Part shown: piece after piece, positions 23,309-33,566 of the stretch
Numbering within the stretch: the stretch's first letter is position 1
How the letters are laid out: every line of letters begins with the position of its first letter
Assembly: GCA_026120035.1 (NCBI GenBank)
Contig: JALRME010000021.1
Coordinates: 124,001-188,000, forward strand
Length of the DNA stretch: 64,000 nt
Source of the DNA: Coleophoma eucalyptorum
Lineage: Eukaryota; Ascomycota; Leotiomycetes; Helotiales; Dermateaceae
Direction: 5' to 3'
Program-made: the position numbers and the translations under genes
Notes under the pieces: model-generated
What the model was told of the DNA's origin: nothing
Seen by the model: only the letters and a program-made list of their open reading frames with translations
Database searches by the model: none

Positions 23309-24288
23309 ATGGCACCTCAACTGGCATGGATTGGTTTGGGGAACATGGGACGTGAGTTGAAAACCCCTTATTATCTTGTACTTTTTATCCCCGCAACAGC
23401 TAACAACCAACAGGAGGCATGTGCAAGAACCTCGTGGAAAAAGGCTCACTCGATAGACCCCTCATTGTCTACAACCGAACCGAAAAAAGAGCTGCAGATC
23501 TTCGTGACAAGCTCCCTTCTGGCAAATCCACCGTAGCAAGAACGATTGAAGATGCCGTCTCCAAATCAGATATCATCTTTACCTGCGTTGGTGACGATGC
23601 AGCCATCAATGAAACCATTGATGCAGCACTCAAAGCAGGTGTAGAAGGAAAGCTGCTTGTTGATTGCTCGACAGTCCACCCGGAAACTACTGAGGGCCTT
23701 GCAAAGAAGATCACTGAGGCCGGAGGGGAATTTGTAGCATGTCCTGTGTTTGGTGCCCCGGCTATGGCGGACAATGGACAACTCGTATGCGTACTTGCTG
23801 GACCTGGAGAGGCCGTTGCAAAGGTCAAACCGTACACGAAAGGAGTGATAGGACGAGCAGATGTCGACTTCTCTGGGCAGCCAGTGGGCAAAGCTACGAC
23901 GTTGAAGATTATCGGCAATTCCTTCATTCTAAATATGGTAGAACAGCTTTCTGAAGGCCACGTTCTGGCTGAGAAGTCCGGGCTTGGGGTTGAAAACCTA
24001 CATCAATTTATTGAGACGATGTTTCCTGGTCCATACTCGGCATACTCAGCACGTATGCTGTCTGGAGACTACTACAAGAGAGAAGAACCGCTGTTTGCAG
24101 TCGATCTTGCCAGGAAAGACGCCAGACATGCAATGTCTCTAGCTAAGGATGCAGGTACTAGAATGAAGAACGTCGAGACTGCTGATGCGCACTTAGCTAT
24201 GGTTAAGGAACATGCTGGAGCACGTGGTGATATTGCTTCAATCTATGGTGCTGTGAGACAAGAGGGCGGCCTAAAGTATGAGAACTAG
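23309..24288 (+). CDS. Beta-hydroxyacid dehydrogenase (3-hydroxyisobutyrate dehydrogenase / 6-PGDH family)
   Basis: Two exons (23309-23351, 23414-24288) give 305 residues. The Rossmann motif GLGNMG is at 9-14 and is split from the next block (RGMCKNLVEKG) by a 62-bp intron. VDCSTVHPETT is the substrate-binding segment, followed by FVACPVFGAPAMADNGQL. The catalytic KxxxN motif is KIIGN (Lys179, Asn183). The family oxidises beta-hydroxyacids with NAD(P). The exact substrate (3-hydroxyisobutyrate, tartronate semialdehyde or another) cannot be read from sequence. No clear mitochondrial presequence is seen, unlike classical HIBADH, and there is no PTS1 (it ends in YEN). Confidence 0.85.
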
Positions 24289-24827
24289 ATCTCATTTCAG
24301 ATATCTCACTATATATTCTGATCAATAACGTTCGCACCATTTAACGAGTAGAATAAAACAAACTCTGAACGCCCTGCCAAACTCTGCCTTCTCATGTCTG
24401 TTGCAACGCTCGACAACGGCTGTTCTCGTGCTGTCACTAAGGTGGCTCAGGAAGCGACAAACCTCCGGATTGCTTCTTCTCTTTGAGGTCTGCTAAAGTA
24501 GAGTAGGTAGTCAACTCTTTGCTTCTAGCAGTAAATGGCATAATTCTGTGCTTGGTTTTCAAAAAGTAGGGCATAGTAAAGCGAAATAGTCTGAAAGCAC
24601 ATGCGCCGTAGCGCCCAGTGATACTAACCTCAGATTGTCAGGAAATCTGGCTGTGTTACCGTAACAGCTGGATAATAATCTTCGAAGATTTTTGTCATAA
24701 TGACAGATTGTATTGCATTTGCACAATTGGGACTTCTGCCAATGGTGGTGCATATCGAGAGAAGTATCTGACAATAAGAGCAGTTTATTCTATCTAGACA
24801 CTGCCTATAATACACTCATCCAGCTCG
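24289..24827. other. Convergent intergenic region
   Basis: Two 3' UTR regions meet here. No gene or motif is recognised. Confidence 0.5.
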
Positions 24828-25695
24828 TTACTTTTGGGGTGGTGCTTGTGTAGGAGGGGTGGCGGTATCTCTTGTGAAGTAGGTCCATTGACCTTCCACA
24901 GGCTTATCCTCTAGATCTTCCCAACTGTGAACACAGTTATTAGCACTGTGCAGAACTGTGATCAGTAGGTATACTTACGCCTTGGATTTCAGCATAACAT
25001 CCACGAGCTTAAGCTCTCCCTCTGCGACTTGGATGACCTCCTCAATAAGGCCTGCGCCAATCTTGTTCTCTACTTCCTCAATCCTAAGATATGGTTAGTT
25101 ATCTGCCCCATCACGTATACCGGTGTAAACCCTACTGTTGTGCGGTCAAAGCTGGTTCAGACTCCCAATCAATGGTCTTTGCGTCATCACCCGGTCTCTC
25201 TGCGGCCAAGGTCTTTTGGTACTTGCGCTCCTCTGTTGTTCTGGTGCCCTCGAGCACAGTTGGGGCCTTTTCTCCGTCCCATTCCGTGGAGTACTCATCA
25301 TATGGCTTGTCAACCTTGGTGTGAATAAATACACGGCCGTTACTCGTCTGCTTCAAGTGTCGTCCTCCATCGTGGTCAACCCCTCCAGCAGGTGTGTTGA
25401 ACACTTCGGGGTGCTCTGCAATAATCTTCTCTGCCTTGGCCTTCCACGCCTCATATCCGGGTGGAATTGTCGCTTCAATGATTTGCATGCGGTGTTTCGT
25501 AATCGCCTCAGTGGAGGTACGATACAGAGAGGACTCGGGGAACTCCTTCAGCTTGTCGAGGGTGCTGGAGTAGAGGTACATGAGTGTAGCGCGAGGTGCA
25601 TGGTGTGTGAACAGGCCTGTGAGGCCCGTTGGCGTCCCGGACTCTAGGTATCGTGCAGGCTTCACAGCCGCAAGAAGTCTGCAGGTCCGTCGCAT
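24828..25695 (-). CDS. Complex I 29.9 kDa subunit (NDUFA5/B13 type)
   Basis: Three exons (25695-25136, 25083-24979, 24924-24828) give 253 residues. The open frame extends a few codons upstream but only from a non-ATG codon; MRRTCRLLAAVKPARYLESGT is the expected start and matches the Neurospora 29.9 kDa subunit. The ETC complex I subunit domain follows (GLTGLFTH..PRATLMYLYSSTLDKL...PESSLYR), then a C-terminal extension found in fungi: IEEVENKIGAGLIEEVIQVAEGELKL and a Trp-containing end. It is a peripheral-arm accessory subunit of mitochondrial NADH:ubiquinone oxidoreductase. Introns are 52 and 54 bp. Confidence 0.92.
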
Positions 25696-26101
25696 ATTGG
25701 CAGAGGTCAATGGCCTGAGTTGTGGTTATACTGATCCAGCTCCAGCAATTGAGAGTCGTGACGTTCAAAGCTCGAGATTCCGTAAGAATCCAAATGAGGT
25801 TAGCGTGTCTTGTCAATTGACAACTCCTCGCCTCCAATTCGCTACCGCGTCCTGAACCTCAACTCACGTAGACTACCTATAGGGACTCGACGAAAATCAA
25901 TTATATATTCGGGCAACCGCCTGGTTCTGATATCTCTTGTAGTAGAAGCGATTTTTCTATGGAATTATAGGTATTATTTTGTATCCAGGCATTTCTCATC
26001 CTATTTTACATCCACTCTACTACATAAGGTAGGTTGCACGGCCTCGGATTCCCCAAATTATATTTAAATTGAAGTGGCGAGTAAATTCCTGTCGGCCGTA
26101 G
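25696..26101. other. Intergenic region, nuo 29.9 kDa promoter and regulator 3' end
   Basis: Promoter of the complex I gene on the minus strand. No specific motif is recognised. Confidence 0.4.
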
Positions 26102-27303
26102 CTATTCAGTATCCGACAATGACCAGATCGATGTGCCCAGGGCACGCGGACACGATGAAAGCAGAACCTTTTCGTAGTCCTCTATTTTTACAGCATTTCC
26201 TTCGTTCCAATCAACTATGAAGCCACTAAAACTGTTTATCCGACCCCCATCACTATTCATCTCCTCCATCCATTTGGACTCGTCCACTTTCCATAATATG
26301 CCGTTACTAGAAACTGGCAGAATCGATAAGAGATGCACAAGGTCACATACTCCCGTTCTCATGGTCCAGTATATTGCCCTTAGTAGAACAGAAACCATGA
26401 CTGTTCGGCGGATACTTTCCAGTAGAATCCACTGCTGGTAGGGCGTCCTTAGGAATGAAGTCTGTTCGGCCTCTGGGTATGCGCGTTGGAGATATCCTGT
26501 CCACGTACCGAGGAGTTTAAAGTGGACCTCTGCATTATTCCTCTGCGTGCTATCGCCATCAAAAAGCCTAATAATTTGGAACAAGATCAAGACTTGCACA
26601 GCAAGTAATATCTCGCCAACATCCCAGGATACTGTGGTTGACTCTTGGATCAGAGCGTTAAGTTTGCGGTTGAGAACCTGAAATGCGCGTTCCCGAGTTC
26701 GATATGTGACTTGCCGATAAAGTGCACATACGCTTATGGCGTCTTGATATGTATTAGGCATTGCGTCTTCAGGGTATGTCGATGGGTGAATAAAACCAGT
26801 CCCATTTTCAAGCACAATTGAGTCAATGAAGCTTTTCATCTTTGATACACAATAACGGATCTGGGTCATCTGATGAAAATTTGGCACCCTGGCAGGCTCG
26901 AAGTTGGGGATGTACTCAAGAGGGACTCCAAAGACCTCTGGACAACCATCTAGAGGACGGTCAGAAGGTTGGATCTCAAATTCTGACCCGTAACATGAGT
27001 CGAGTGAGGCCGTAAAGGCTGAATCTTCTAAAACTGGCTCGTTTGAAATCTCCACAGCGACTACTTTGGGCACAGTTAAAGACGCTACAGACGAAGATAC
27101 ATTCGGACTCTCCTATGTCAAACCCTGTCAAAACTGGCAGCCAAGTCATAAATAAGTATATAACCTACGTCTTTCTTGTATTGGCATTGAAATTCTCTCT
27201 TCGCGCATCTCCCACATCGAGGTAGCACTAAGTCACATCTTCTTTTGGCTTTCACGCACCGAGTGCAAGCTTTACGTCGGGTTTGGCTTTGATGTACGAA
27301 CAT
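26102..27303 (-). CDS. Zn2Cys6 transcription factor
   Basis: Two exons (27303-27169, 27112-26102) give 381 residues. The zinc cluster is at Cys13, 16, 23, 30, 33 and 40 (CX2CX6CX6CX2CX6C) with basic residues between (KAKRR). The intron follows codon 45, directly after the cluster. The rest is a shortened fungal regulatory domain of mostly helical, Leu/Ile-rich sequence, including IRLLFDGD-like and AYPEAEQTSFLRTPYQQWILLESIRR segments, the latter also seen in other fungal regulators. At 381 residues it is short for the class. It is divergent from the ABM-barrel gene and shares with it a promoter with two palindromes of the CGG-N4-CCG type. The target pathway is unknown. Confidence 0.82.
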
Positions 27304-27445
27304 ATCAGTAGCGTAGGACTTTCAGGATCTTGAATAGTATGGCGGAATTCCACGAGGGATATAATCCTTCAATCATGAGCTTACGGTGACTCCCAGTTTG
27401 TGACGTCTTAGGATGCTATGGTAATGCGAGCCGAAGTGAGTAAGC

Positions 27446-27460
27446 TGCGGAACTCCGCAA
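27446..27460. promoter_or_regulatory. Palindromic CGG-N4-CCG operator candidate, copy 1
   Basis: TGCGGAACTCCGCAA: perfect arms TGCGGA/TCCGCA around 2 nt. It differs from copy 2 at one base in the spacer. CGG/CCG half-sites are the usual contact of Zn2Cys6 dimers. Confidence 0.6.
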
Positions 27461-27808
27461 CACGTGACCAAACGCTTGGTCGTCCACCGATCTACGTGCG
27501 TAAGGTCGCTGGGTTCCACTTCCAACTGTATCATTTAGTCCCGAATTTCCACGATGAATCTCCAGGAGGGCTAGCCTAAGGATAGTTTTCGGAATCCTTC
27601 TATTCCCGAATTCGTCCGAAATCGAACATCTTTGAGATGCTGGTTTATTTCGTCTTGGAATAGCGCCTGGTAGAGTAGACAGGATAGGCCTCGTGATGTT
27701 TGCGAGCTAGAAAATGGCCTGGACATCGATCTTTGCCTGGCTCAATCATGACTACATCAAATCCCTTGAACAGGATGGTTCAGGATGGAGCAATTCACTA
27801 CCATCAAG

Positions 27809-27823
27809 TGCGGAAGTCCGCAA
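27809..27823. promoter_or_regulatory. Palindromic CGG-N4-CCG operator candidate, copy 2
   Basis: TGCGGAAGTCCGCAA, 363 bp from copy 1 and about 70 bp upstream of the TATA box of the ABM gene. It is identical to copy 1 except for one spacer base. Confidence 0.6.
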
Positions 27824-28059
27824 GTTAGACCTTCTGAGATGCTGCTCGAGAGTTCGACTTAGTTTCCATCAGGTACAGATGGTCGGTATTTCATATATAT
27901 ATAAAGGGATTCACATAGTCTTACGAACATACCAGATGCACAAACACAGTGAATTTTCTTTTACAGCTTGTCAACAGATTCCTCTCAAGTCCAAGGCTCA
28001 TCAGACCAAACTATACGCACAATCTATACCAAAATCAAATTCGAGCTAAGGACAGCAAG

Positions 28060-28837
28060 ATGCCAACAACAGAGCTCGTGGTTCCTTGCCTGAAGCAAGA
28101 TGAGTTATCTGAGGCTTACTACAACTCAACATTCAAACATGCTGCTATGCAAGCCCTCTCCATGGCTTCAGGATGCAAATCACTCTCTCTAGGCAGGATA
28201 ATCCAGCACGATAATGTCGATGTATCTTCTGAACTCAGACCTATAATCAGCCTTGGTATGGTAGTCCATAAGCTCTTTCCCAGTTTCAAGAGCTTGACAC
28301 ATAGAAAATTCTTCCAAAAGCCTAACTCGTCTCTTTCACAGAATGGCAAGACCCCCAAAATTTCCACTCTTTCCTTGCAAGTCCCGAATTCGCCACCTTC
28401 AAACAAGCCAGCATACCCATCTTACTCGGGCCAGCAACACCCCAACTCTTTGATACGGATGTATCGCCTGCTTCCGTTTTCACAGCGCCGCTCACGGAGA
28501 TCTTACGATTCAAGGTCACTTCCGGGGAAGAAGATGAGGCAAAGAGGCTTTGGAATGAATTTGTGAGTGTTGTTGGGAAGGAGACGCATGGTAATGCAAG
28601 AGAATTCTTGCATGGAACAAGTACGAATCTGCAGGAGGTGATGTTTTTAGGCATGGTTACCTGGGCCGGTATTGAGGTATGTTCATTCTCGTAGGCTGTA
28701 ATGGATTTGAAATATACTGATCTATTGGATAGGAACGTAAGTCCACTTTAGAACTGGAAGCTGTAGCGGAGCAGATAGCACGACTTGGTGCGTTGGACAA
28801 ATTCGAGTCTTTGCTCGTGGATTTCCAGTATAAATAA
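28060..28837 (+). CDS. ABM-like dimeric alpha/beta-barrel protein, function unknown
   Basis: Three exons (28060-28255, 28342-28676, 28733-28837) give 211 residues with no signal peptide. Around the first splice junction the text reads RPIISLEWQDPQNFHSFLASPEF, the W-x-D/S-x-E-x-x-x-x-F pattern of ABM/stress-responsive A/B barrel domains. The second half (about residues 105-211) has the same general order of strands and helices (TEILRFKVTS..EAKRLWNEFV...MFLGMVTWAG), suggesting two barrel halves. The family includes small monooxygenases and proteins of unknown role. No catalytic residue can be assigned. The gene lies opposite a Zn2Cys6 regulator between housekeeping genes and is likely its target. 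Confidence 0.75.
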
Positions 28838-28941
28838 TTACCCTGGCGTATGTTTTGAACAGCAATTTCTCTCCACTCAATTATAGGTCATGTAATCATA
28901 AATACATTGTCATCTAGTTGAGTTATTTGAAAGACATGATA

Positions 28942-31861
28942 TCATACTTTAGAAGCAGTCGAGTAGAAGTTTGACATCTCCAAGCGTGTTAAGAGCTGAG
29001 CGATAGTGTTCTCCTCTTGGAGATCATGTCCATCAAGTAGACTTCCCTCGCCCTTCATGTAGAAAGTATCTGTACTCTTCTCAGCATAACCTTTTTTCTC
29101 GCTTAAGCTCCTGCACACGGCTATGAAGACGCCAACTTTCTTATGAAATCTCATGTAGATGTCTCGGATTTTGACATCCTCTTCAACTGCAGGAGATACA
29201 TCATGAGAGTGCTTGGCAAATTGGAGTACAAGAGTAAATATCTCTTCGAGTAGCTTCATGACTGGCTGCTGGCGCTTCCTCAACAGCAACGCAAACATAA
29301 TGCGATCAAGGACGCTCTCGTGATAATCCCTAAGTTTATCGAGGCCCTCATTCTGCCCAAGTGATACATTATTATCGTCCCTCATTCGTTCCTCAACCTG
29401 GTCAAGTTTACGCTCAAATATACGCCAAGTTGCCTCAATACCAGTGTCGAAGAAGTAGCCTGCGACACTAGAGATGAAATGGTGTGCTTCTATTCGGAAG
29501 CGCTGCCTAATACAGCTAACAGTTCGCGCATTCGATGCTTTGTCCTTTGCATCTCGGAAAAGAGATGAAACAACGTAAAGCATACGAAGGACCCGCAACA
29601 GTAATTTAAAAAGCTGGTCATATTTGTAGAGTATGATGGGTGTGATGATGGCTTCGAGAGGTGCAGGTGGTTTGTATGAGAGACGTAAAAAATCCAGAGC
29701 TTCGACTGAGTCTGGATTCATGCAAGCATCGATCTCCTCGGCAGACATATCTCTAACAGCGAAGCTGAGATCACCTGGTAGGCTTGCAGGCCTATCCGTA
29801 TACTCTCCACCTTGTGACTTATCATGTAGTCGGTTAGACACATAGCTCTCTGTAAGAACGCCCATTAAAGCCAATCGCAACTCTGAGCTGGCAGGAGGCC
29901 ATGTATCTCTACCACCAAGCCTCAACCCCATAACGCCTCCACTCCTTGCAACACCTCGCTGCCTCTCCGCGCTCTCGAGGTCTGGATCGAAGAGTGCATG
30001 GCTCAGTCTACTTGAGAAAACTCCATTGCCAAGAAGATGGAAATTTCTCTGCAGAGATAGATGGTTCCTGAGATTGTGTGACCTGAAGAACAGTCGCATG
30101 CAGACACCATTCATAATTCGAGCTTGTGCAGCAATTATTGCGTTGAAAGACAGAACTGGCGTTAATGATATCGGTGGAGCAAAGATCGAATCCTCTTCAA
30201 CGGTATCGCCGTTTGAAGTCAGATAAGCACCCAACATTTCTGCGAGCTCGTCCGGACGTTGCGCCTTTGGTAACGGACTATCAAAGACATCCATGGAGGC
30301 AAGAATATGAGCTGGCAAATCATCCGCTGGTCTACAAAAGAAATCCAGCTCAGTGTCGGTGTTGCCAATCCTTTCACACAAGACCAAGCTATCACGAGCG
30401 TCCTCTGTTGAATATTTTTGGATAGCAGAAGCCAAGTCCTTCTCATATTGCAAAGCCTTTGCTTCAACCTGCAGGATCTCCTGCCAGGAAAATTTCCACT
30501 GCAATATTGGAGGGTCTGCAGTAGCTACTACATCTGCTTTCGCTAACGGGTGTTGTGCATGGTGGTCTCGAAGGAATCTAAGGCTGCGTCCTACCTCGAA
30601 CATAGACCGAGCATCATCAGTCGTAACGAACTTGGGAACCAGGTCGTAATCCAATGCGAAATCTGATTCCTGTAGCTCAAAACCTTGGTCATCTATCCAT
30701 TCTTTGTCCTCGATTTTCACAAATCCCTTCACTTTCCCATCCTTCGTGAGTGGCAGTCCTGCTTCTCTATGTAACCCCAACCATTCACCACAAAACTCAA
30801 GCCATGGCTGTGAGACACGAGACAGAACCTGAAGCAAAATGTCTTTCAGTGAATCAGTCCGGTGCTCAAGAAGTTGGACTTCTTGGAATATTATGGACAA
30901 CATCTCTTCGTCGCTCGAAGCCGTAGAAACCTTTTGCACAATGCCCTGGAAGCATTTGAGTATAGTGCGAACTGGTACAAATAGTGACTCAAGATGAATC
31001 AGACTATTGTAAACAGATGTTGAGCTGCTCAGGCGTGTCTGGATCGTGCTTAACAAGGTAGACACTGCATCTGCTAGTGCGACCCGCCCTGGCAATGTTT
31101 CTTTGGCGTAAGTCCTATCCACAAAATGTTGCAAGGCTCGCATGGTTCTGCCGCACTGTTTGAATACTGCTGAAAGGCGATCGAGCGATTGGCTAGAGTA
31201 ACCAGAGATTCTTATGTTCGGCAGAGTCTGATCAAAATCTCGCTTCTGTTCTGACCATTCGAAGAAAACTGAGCTTCTACCGAGGCCTAGAGCAAGGACT
31301 GAGGACGCATAAACCTTAGAGTCAACAACCATATGTTGCCCATTGTGGACTCTCAGATAATCCTCAGATGATGCCAGTGCTGAATCGAAGATCGCTGGCC
31401 CAGCTTCGCTAATATATGGAACGCATGGGTTGGAACTCTCCTTCCCAGCAAAGGAATCCCAACTCTGATATATCGACTTGTCTAGAGGCTCCGGGTCCTC
31501 CAAGAGCCATATATCTTGATCAAGTTGTTGTACTTCGGGGGTTGAATCTTCAGAAATCTCGGCCGTAGAATTTTCAGATTGCGTCGACGTAGGTAGCACA
31601 TTATCAGAAGCAAGTAACAAGCTTGGAATGCTGAAGAAATCGTGCTCATCTTGATGGTGTTCAACTGCTTCCGGAAGCGTTGCCTCAATGTCTGAATAAG
31701 GTCAGTTGTTGTACTCATAAGAATCTTGGATATAACCAACCCGCGAGTTTCAGGTCGGAGAATAACGAGCTGGTTACATTCTCTGCATCAAGTATGCTCT
31801 TTGGAACCCCGTAAAGATTAGGTATCCTGAAGACATCTCCAAGATCTTCGTCAGCATCCAT
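28942..31861 (-). CDS. Gamma-tubulin complex component (GCP5/GCP6-like, Spc97/Spc98 family)
   Basis: Two exons (31861-31741, 31691-28942) give 956 residues; the intron is 49 bp with a weak GTTGGT donor. The C-terminal half has the GRIP2-type segment with LRLSYKPPAPLEAIITPIIL and KYDQLFKLLLRVLRML, which contacts gamma-tubulin. Upstream lies SRLSHALFD and GVMGLRLGGRDTWPPASSELRLALMG, which I associate with GCP6/Alp16. The N-terminal part is divergent. The protein would belong to the gamma-tubulin ring complex at spindle pole bodies. GCP5 is the alternative. Its 3' end is 104 bp from that of the ABM gene (convergent), and its start is divergent from eaf7. Confidence 0.8.
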
Positions 31862-32038
31862 ATTGACACATTTTTGTCATTCGAGGCTCAAGTCGCGTCG
31901 TTGAGCTCTGGGTGACGCGATGAGATGCGGCCGCGTCTTAAGGATCCAAGCTTAAAATGGACTCATGTCGTGAACCAGATTCTTACAACGTAAGAAAGCA
32001 ATACCAGCCAAGCTGTGGTGGCACGGAAAATTATAAAA

Positions 32039-32972
32039 ATGCCACCGAAGAGGAAATCAAGAGGCGCGCCCGCAGTTTCGACGCCAGCTACGGATGACAG
32101 TGCCATGGCAGTCGATTCACCCCAACCAGAAGAATCAGAGAAGCCAGCATACGACATATTGAAAAATCCATGGACTGATGAACAAGAAACGTCACTTTTC
32201 AAGGGAATTATAAAGTGGAAGCCAGCGGGTACTTAGCATCAACCATGCTTCGTGTCTTGAGATGTGGATTGCTAATTGGGCTACAGGAATGCACAAACAC
32301 TTTCGCATGATCGCATTGTCAGAATACCTTCGAAATCATGGCTATGATCCACGAGTTGACACGCACACGCGCATTCCTGGAATTTGGGAGAAGCTAGGAA
32401 CATTATACAACATGCCAGTTATCGATGAACGCGAAAATTCATTCGACATGGACGAGGATCCAGAAGAGAAATATCTGGAATTCAAGCTACCAGATGAAGA
32501 TTTTGGACAGCTCATGTGGGAGAAAGGGAGAGCACCTCCAAGCGTGGAATCATCTCCACCACGGTTCCACAGTCAAATGAGCAGATCTCCATCCTTGCCA
32601 GCAGCATCGACGACAAACCGAAAACGGAAGAGAGGTGTTGACGTAGCAGTGAAGAATCGCGCAAGCACGGTCACAGACACGGACGAGCCACGAACATCTC
32701 CAACCCACTCTCCAACACCGAAAACAACGCGCTCAGGGAGAAATGTAAGGTCGAGTGGCCGCACGAAAGTCGAGTCTAGTTCAAGAGCACAGAGTAAGGA
32801 TACGGTAATGGATGAGGAGGAGGAAGGCGACGCAGAAGAAGAGGAGGATGGGACGCAGGATGGGGAGGAAGAAAGTACTGCGTCTCCAAAGCCCGTAAAA
32901 GCGACAACCAAAAGCAAACCTGGCGCAGCATCCAAATCCAAAAGTACACGGAAAAGTGGAAGAAAAAGATGA
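32039..32972 (+). CDS. eaf7: NuA4 acetyltransferase subunit Eaf7 (CT20/MRGBP family)
   Basis: Two exons (32039-32228, 32287-32972) give 291 residues. The conserved CT20 domain runs from about residue 45 to 150: NPWTDEQETSLFKGIIKWKPAG, then across the intron MHKHFRMIALSEYLRNHGY, IPGIWEKLGTLYNM, DE.EN.F and LPDEDFGQLMWEKGR. The C-terminal half is Ser/Thr, acidic and then Lys-rich, with the low-complexity tail usual in the family. Eaf7 pairs with Eaf5 and Eaf3 in the TINTIN module of NuA4. Only 177 bp separate it from the divergent gamma-tubulin complex gene. Confidence 0.9.
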
Positions 32973-33566
32973 TTCAGAAGTAAGTAGGAAATGGGTTTGG
33001 AGGGTCAGGTCGGAGTTGTATAATATGACAGTACATGACATAAAGTCGGAGTTTTAAATTACAGGGCGAGATACCCCATGGGAAAAGAGCACGGCGAGTT
33101 TTTGGGGCTGTGAGCATGACTAGAGAATCACATGTAAAGCGAACCATACACGAATCGCGCACAATTCTGGGAGGACAACGTGATCCCCAAAATGAGACTT
33201 GTGAGAGCGATTGAACAAGCAGACAGGTTTGATTTTCAGCGCAGTCCCAGCTCGTCAAGTGATCGTAATCCTGATCCTGGTCCTGATCCAGTACACCGAG
33301 CTTATTACTCTGGCTGTTCTCACAATACCCGCAGAGCCGAAGCGTCACTTGCGCATTTGCCCCAGCTTTTGGACCCTTCTGAACCTCGGCATAAGCAGCA
33401 GCGCCGAGTTGACACCCGTCCATGCACCTGGACAGCCAACCACAAACAACTCTTCAAAGCCCATTCTGAAAGATCCAGCCTAGATAATCCGTTCCGCGGC
33501 TTGCTCATGAATACTTATTAGTCTACGGTCTTCGTCTTCTTTCTCGATTCTTCTCGATCCGAAGTG
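32973..33566. promoter_or_regulatory. Upstream region of carnitine acetyltransferase
   Basis: Contains a CCTCGG hexamer at 33384-33389, 178 bp before the start, and a short imperfect CCTGAT repeat (about 33269-33292). Open frames on both strands here lack recognisable content. Confidence 0.4.
33384..33389 (+). promoter_or_regulatory. FarA/FarB core hexamer CCTCGG upstream of carnitine acetyltransferase
   Basis: The hexamer activates fatty-acid-catabolism genes in Aspergillus, and carnitine acetyltransferase is a fitting target. A single hexamer occurs by chance every ~2 kb counting both strands. Confidence 0.35.

Larger units (their letters stand above)
27304..28059. promoter_or_regulatory. 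Divergent promoter, Zn2Cys6 regulator(-)/ABM protein(+)
   Basis: Contains two near-identical palindromes (listed separately), a weaker copy at 27341-27354, and a strong TATA box TATATATATAAA at 27894-27905, about 155 bp before the ABM start. An open frame at 27714 has no recognisable content. Confidence 0.6.

Noticed and set aside
32573..32941. Antisense frame across eaf7, rich in Ser
   Set aside because: It is the complement of the low-complexity acidic tail of Eaf7 and explained by it.
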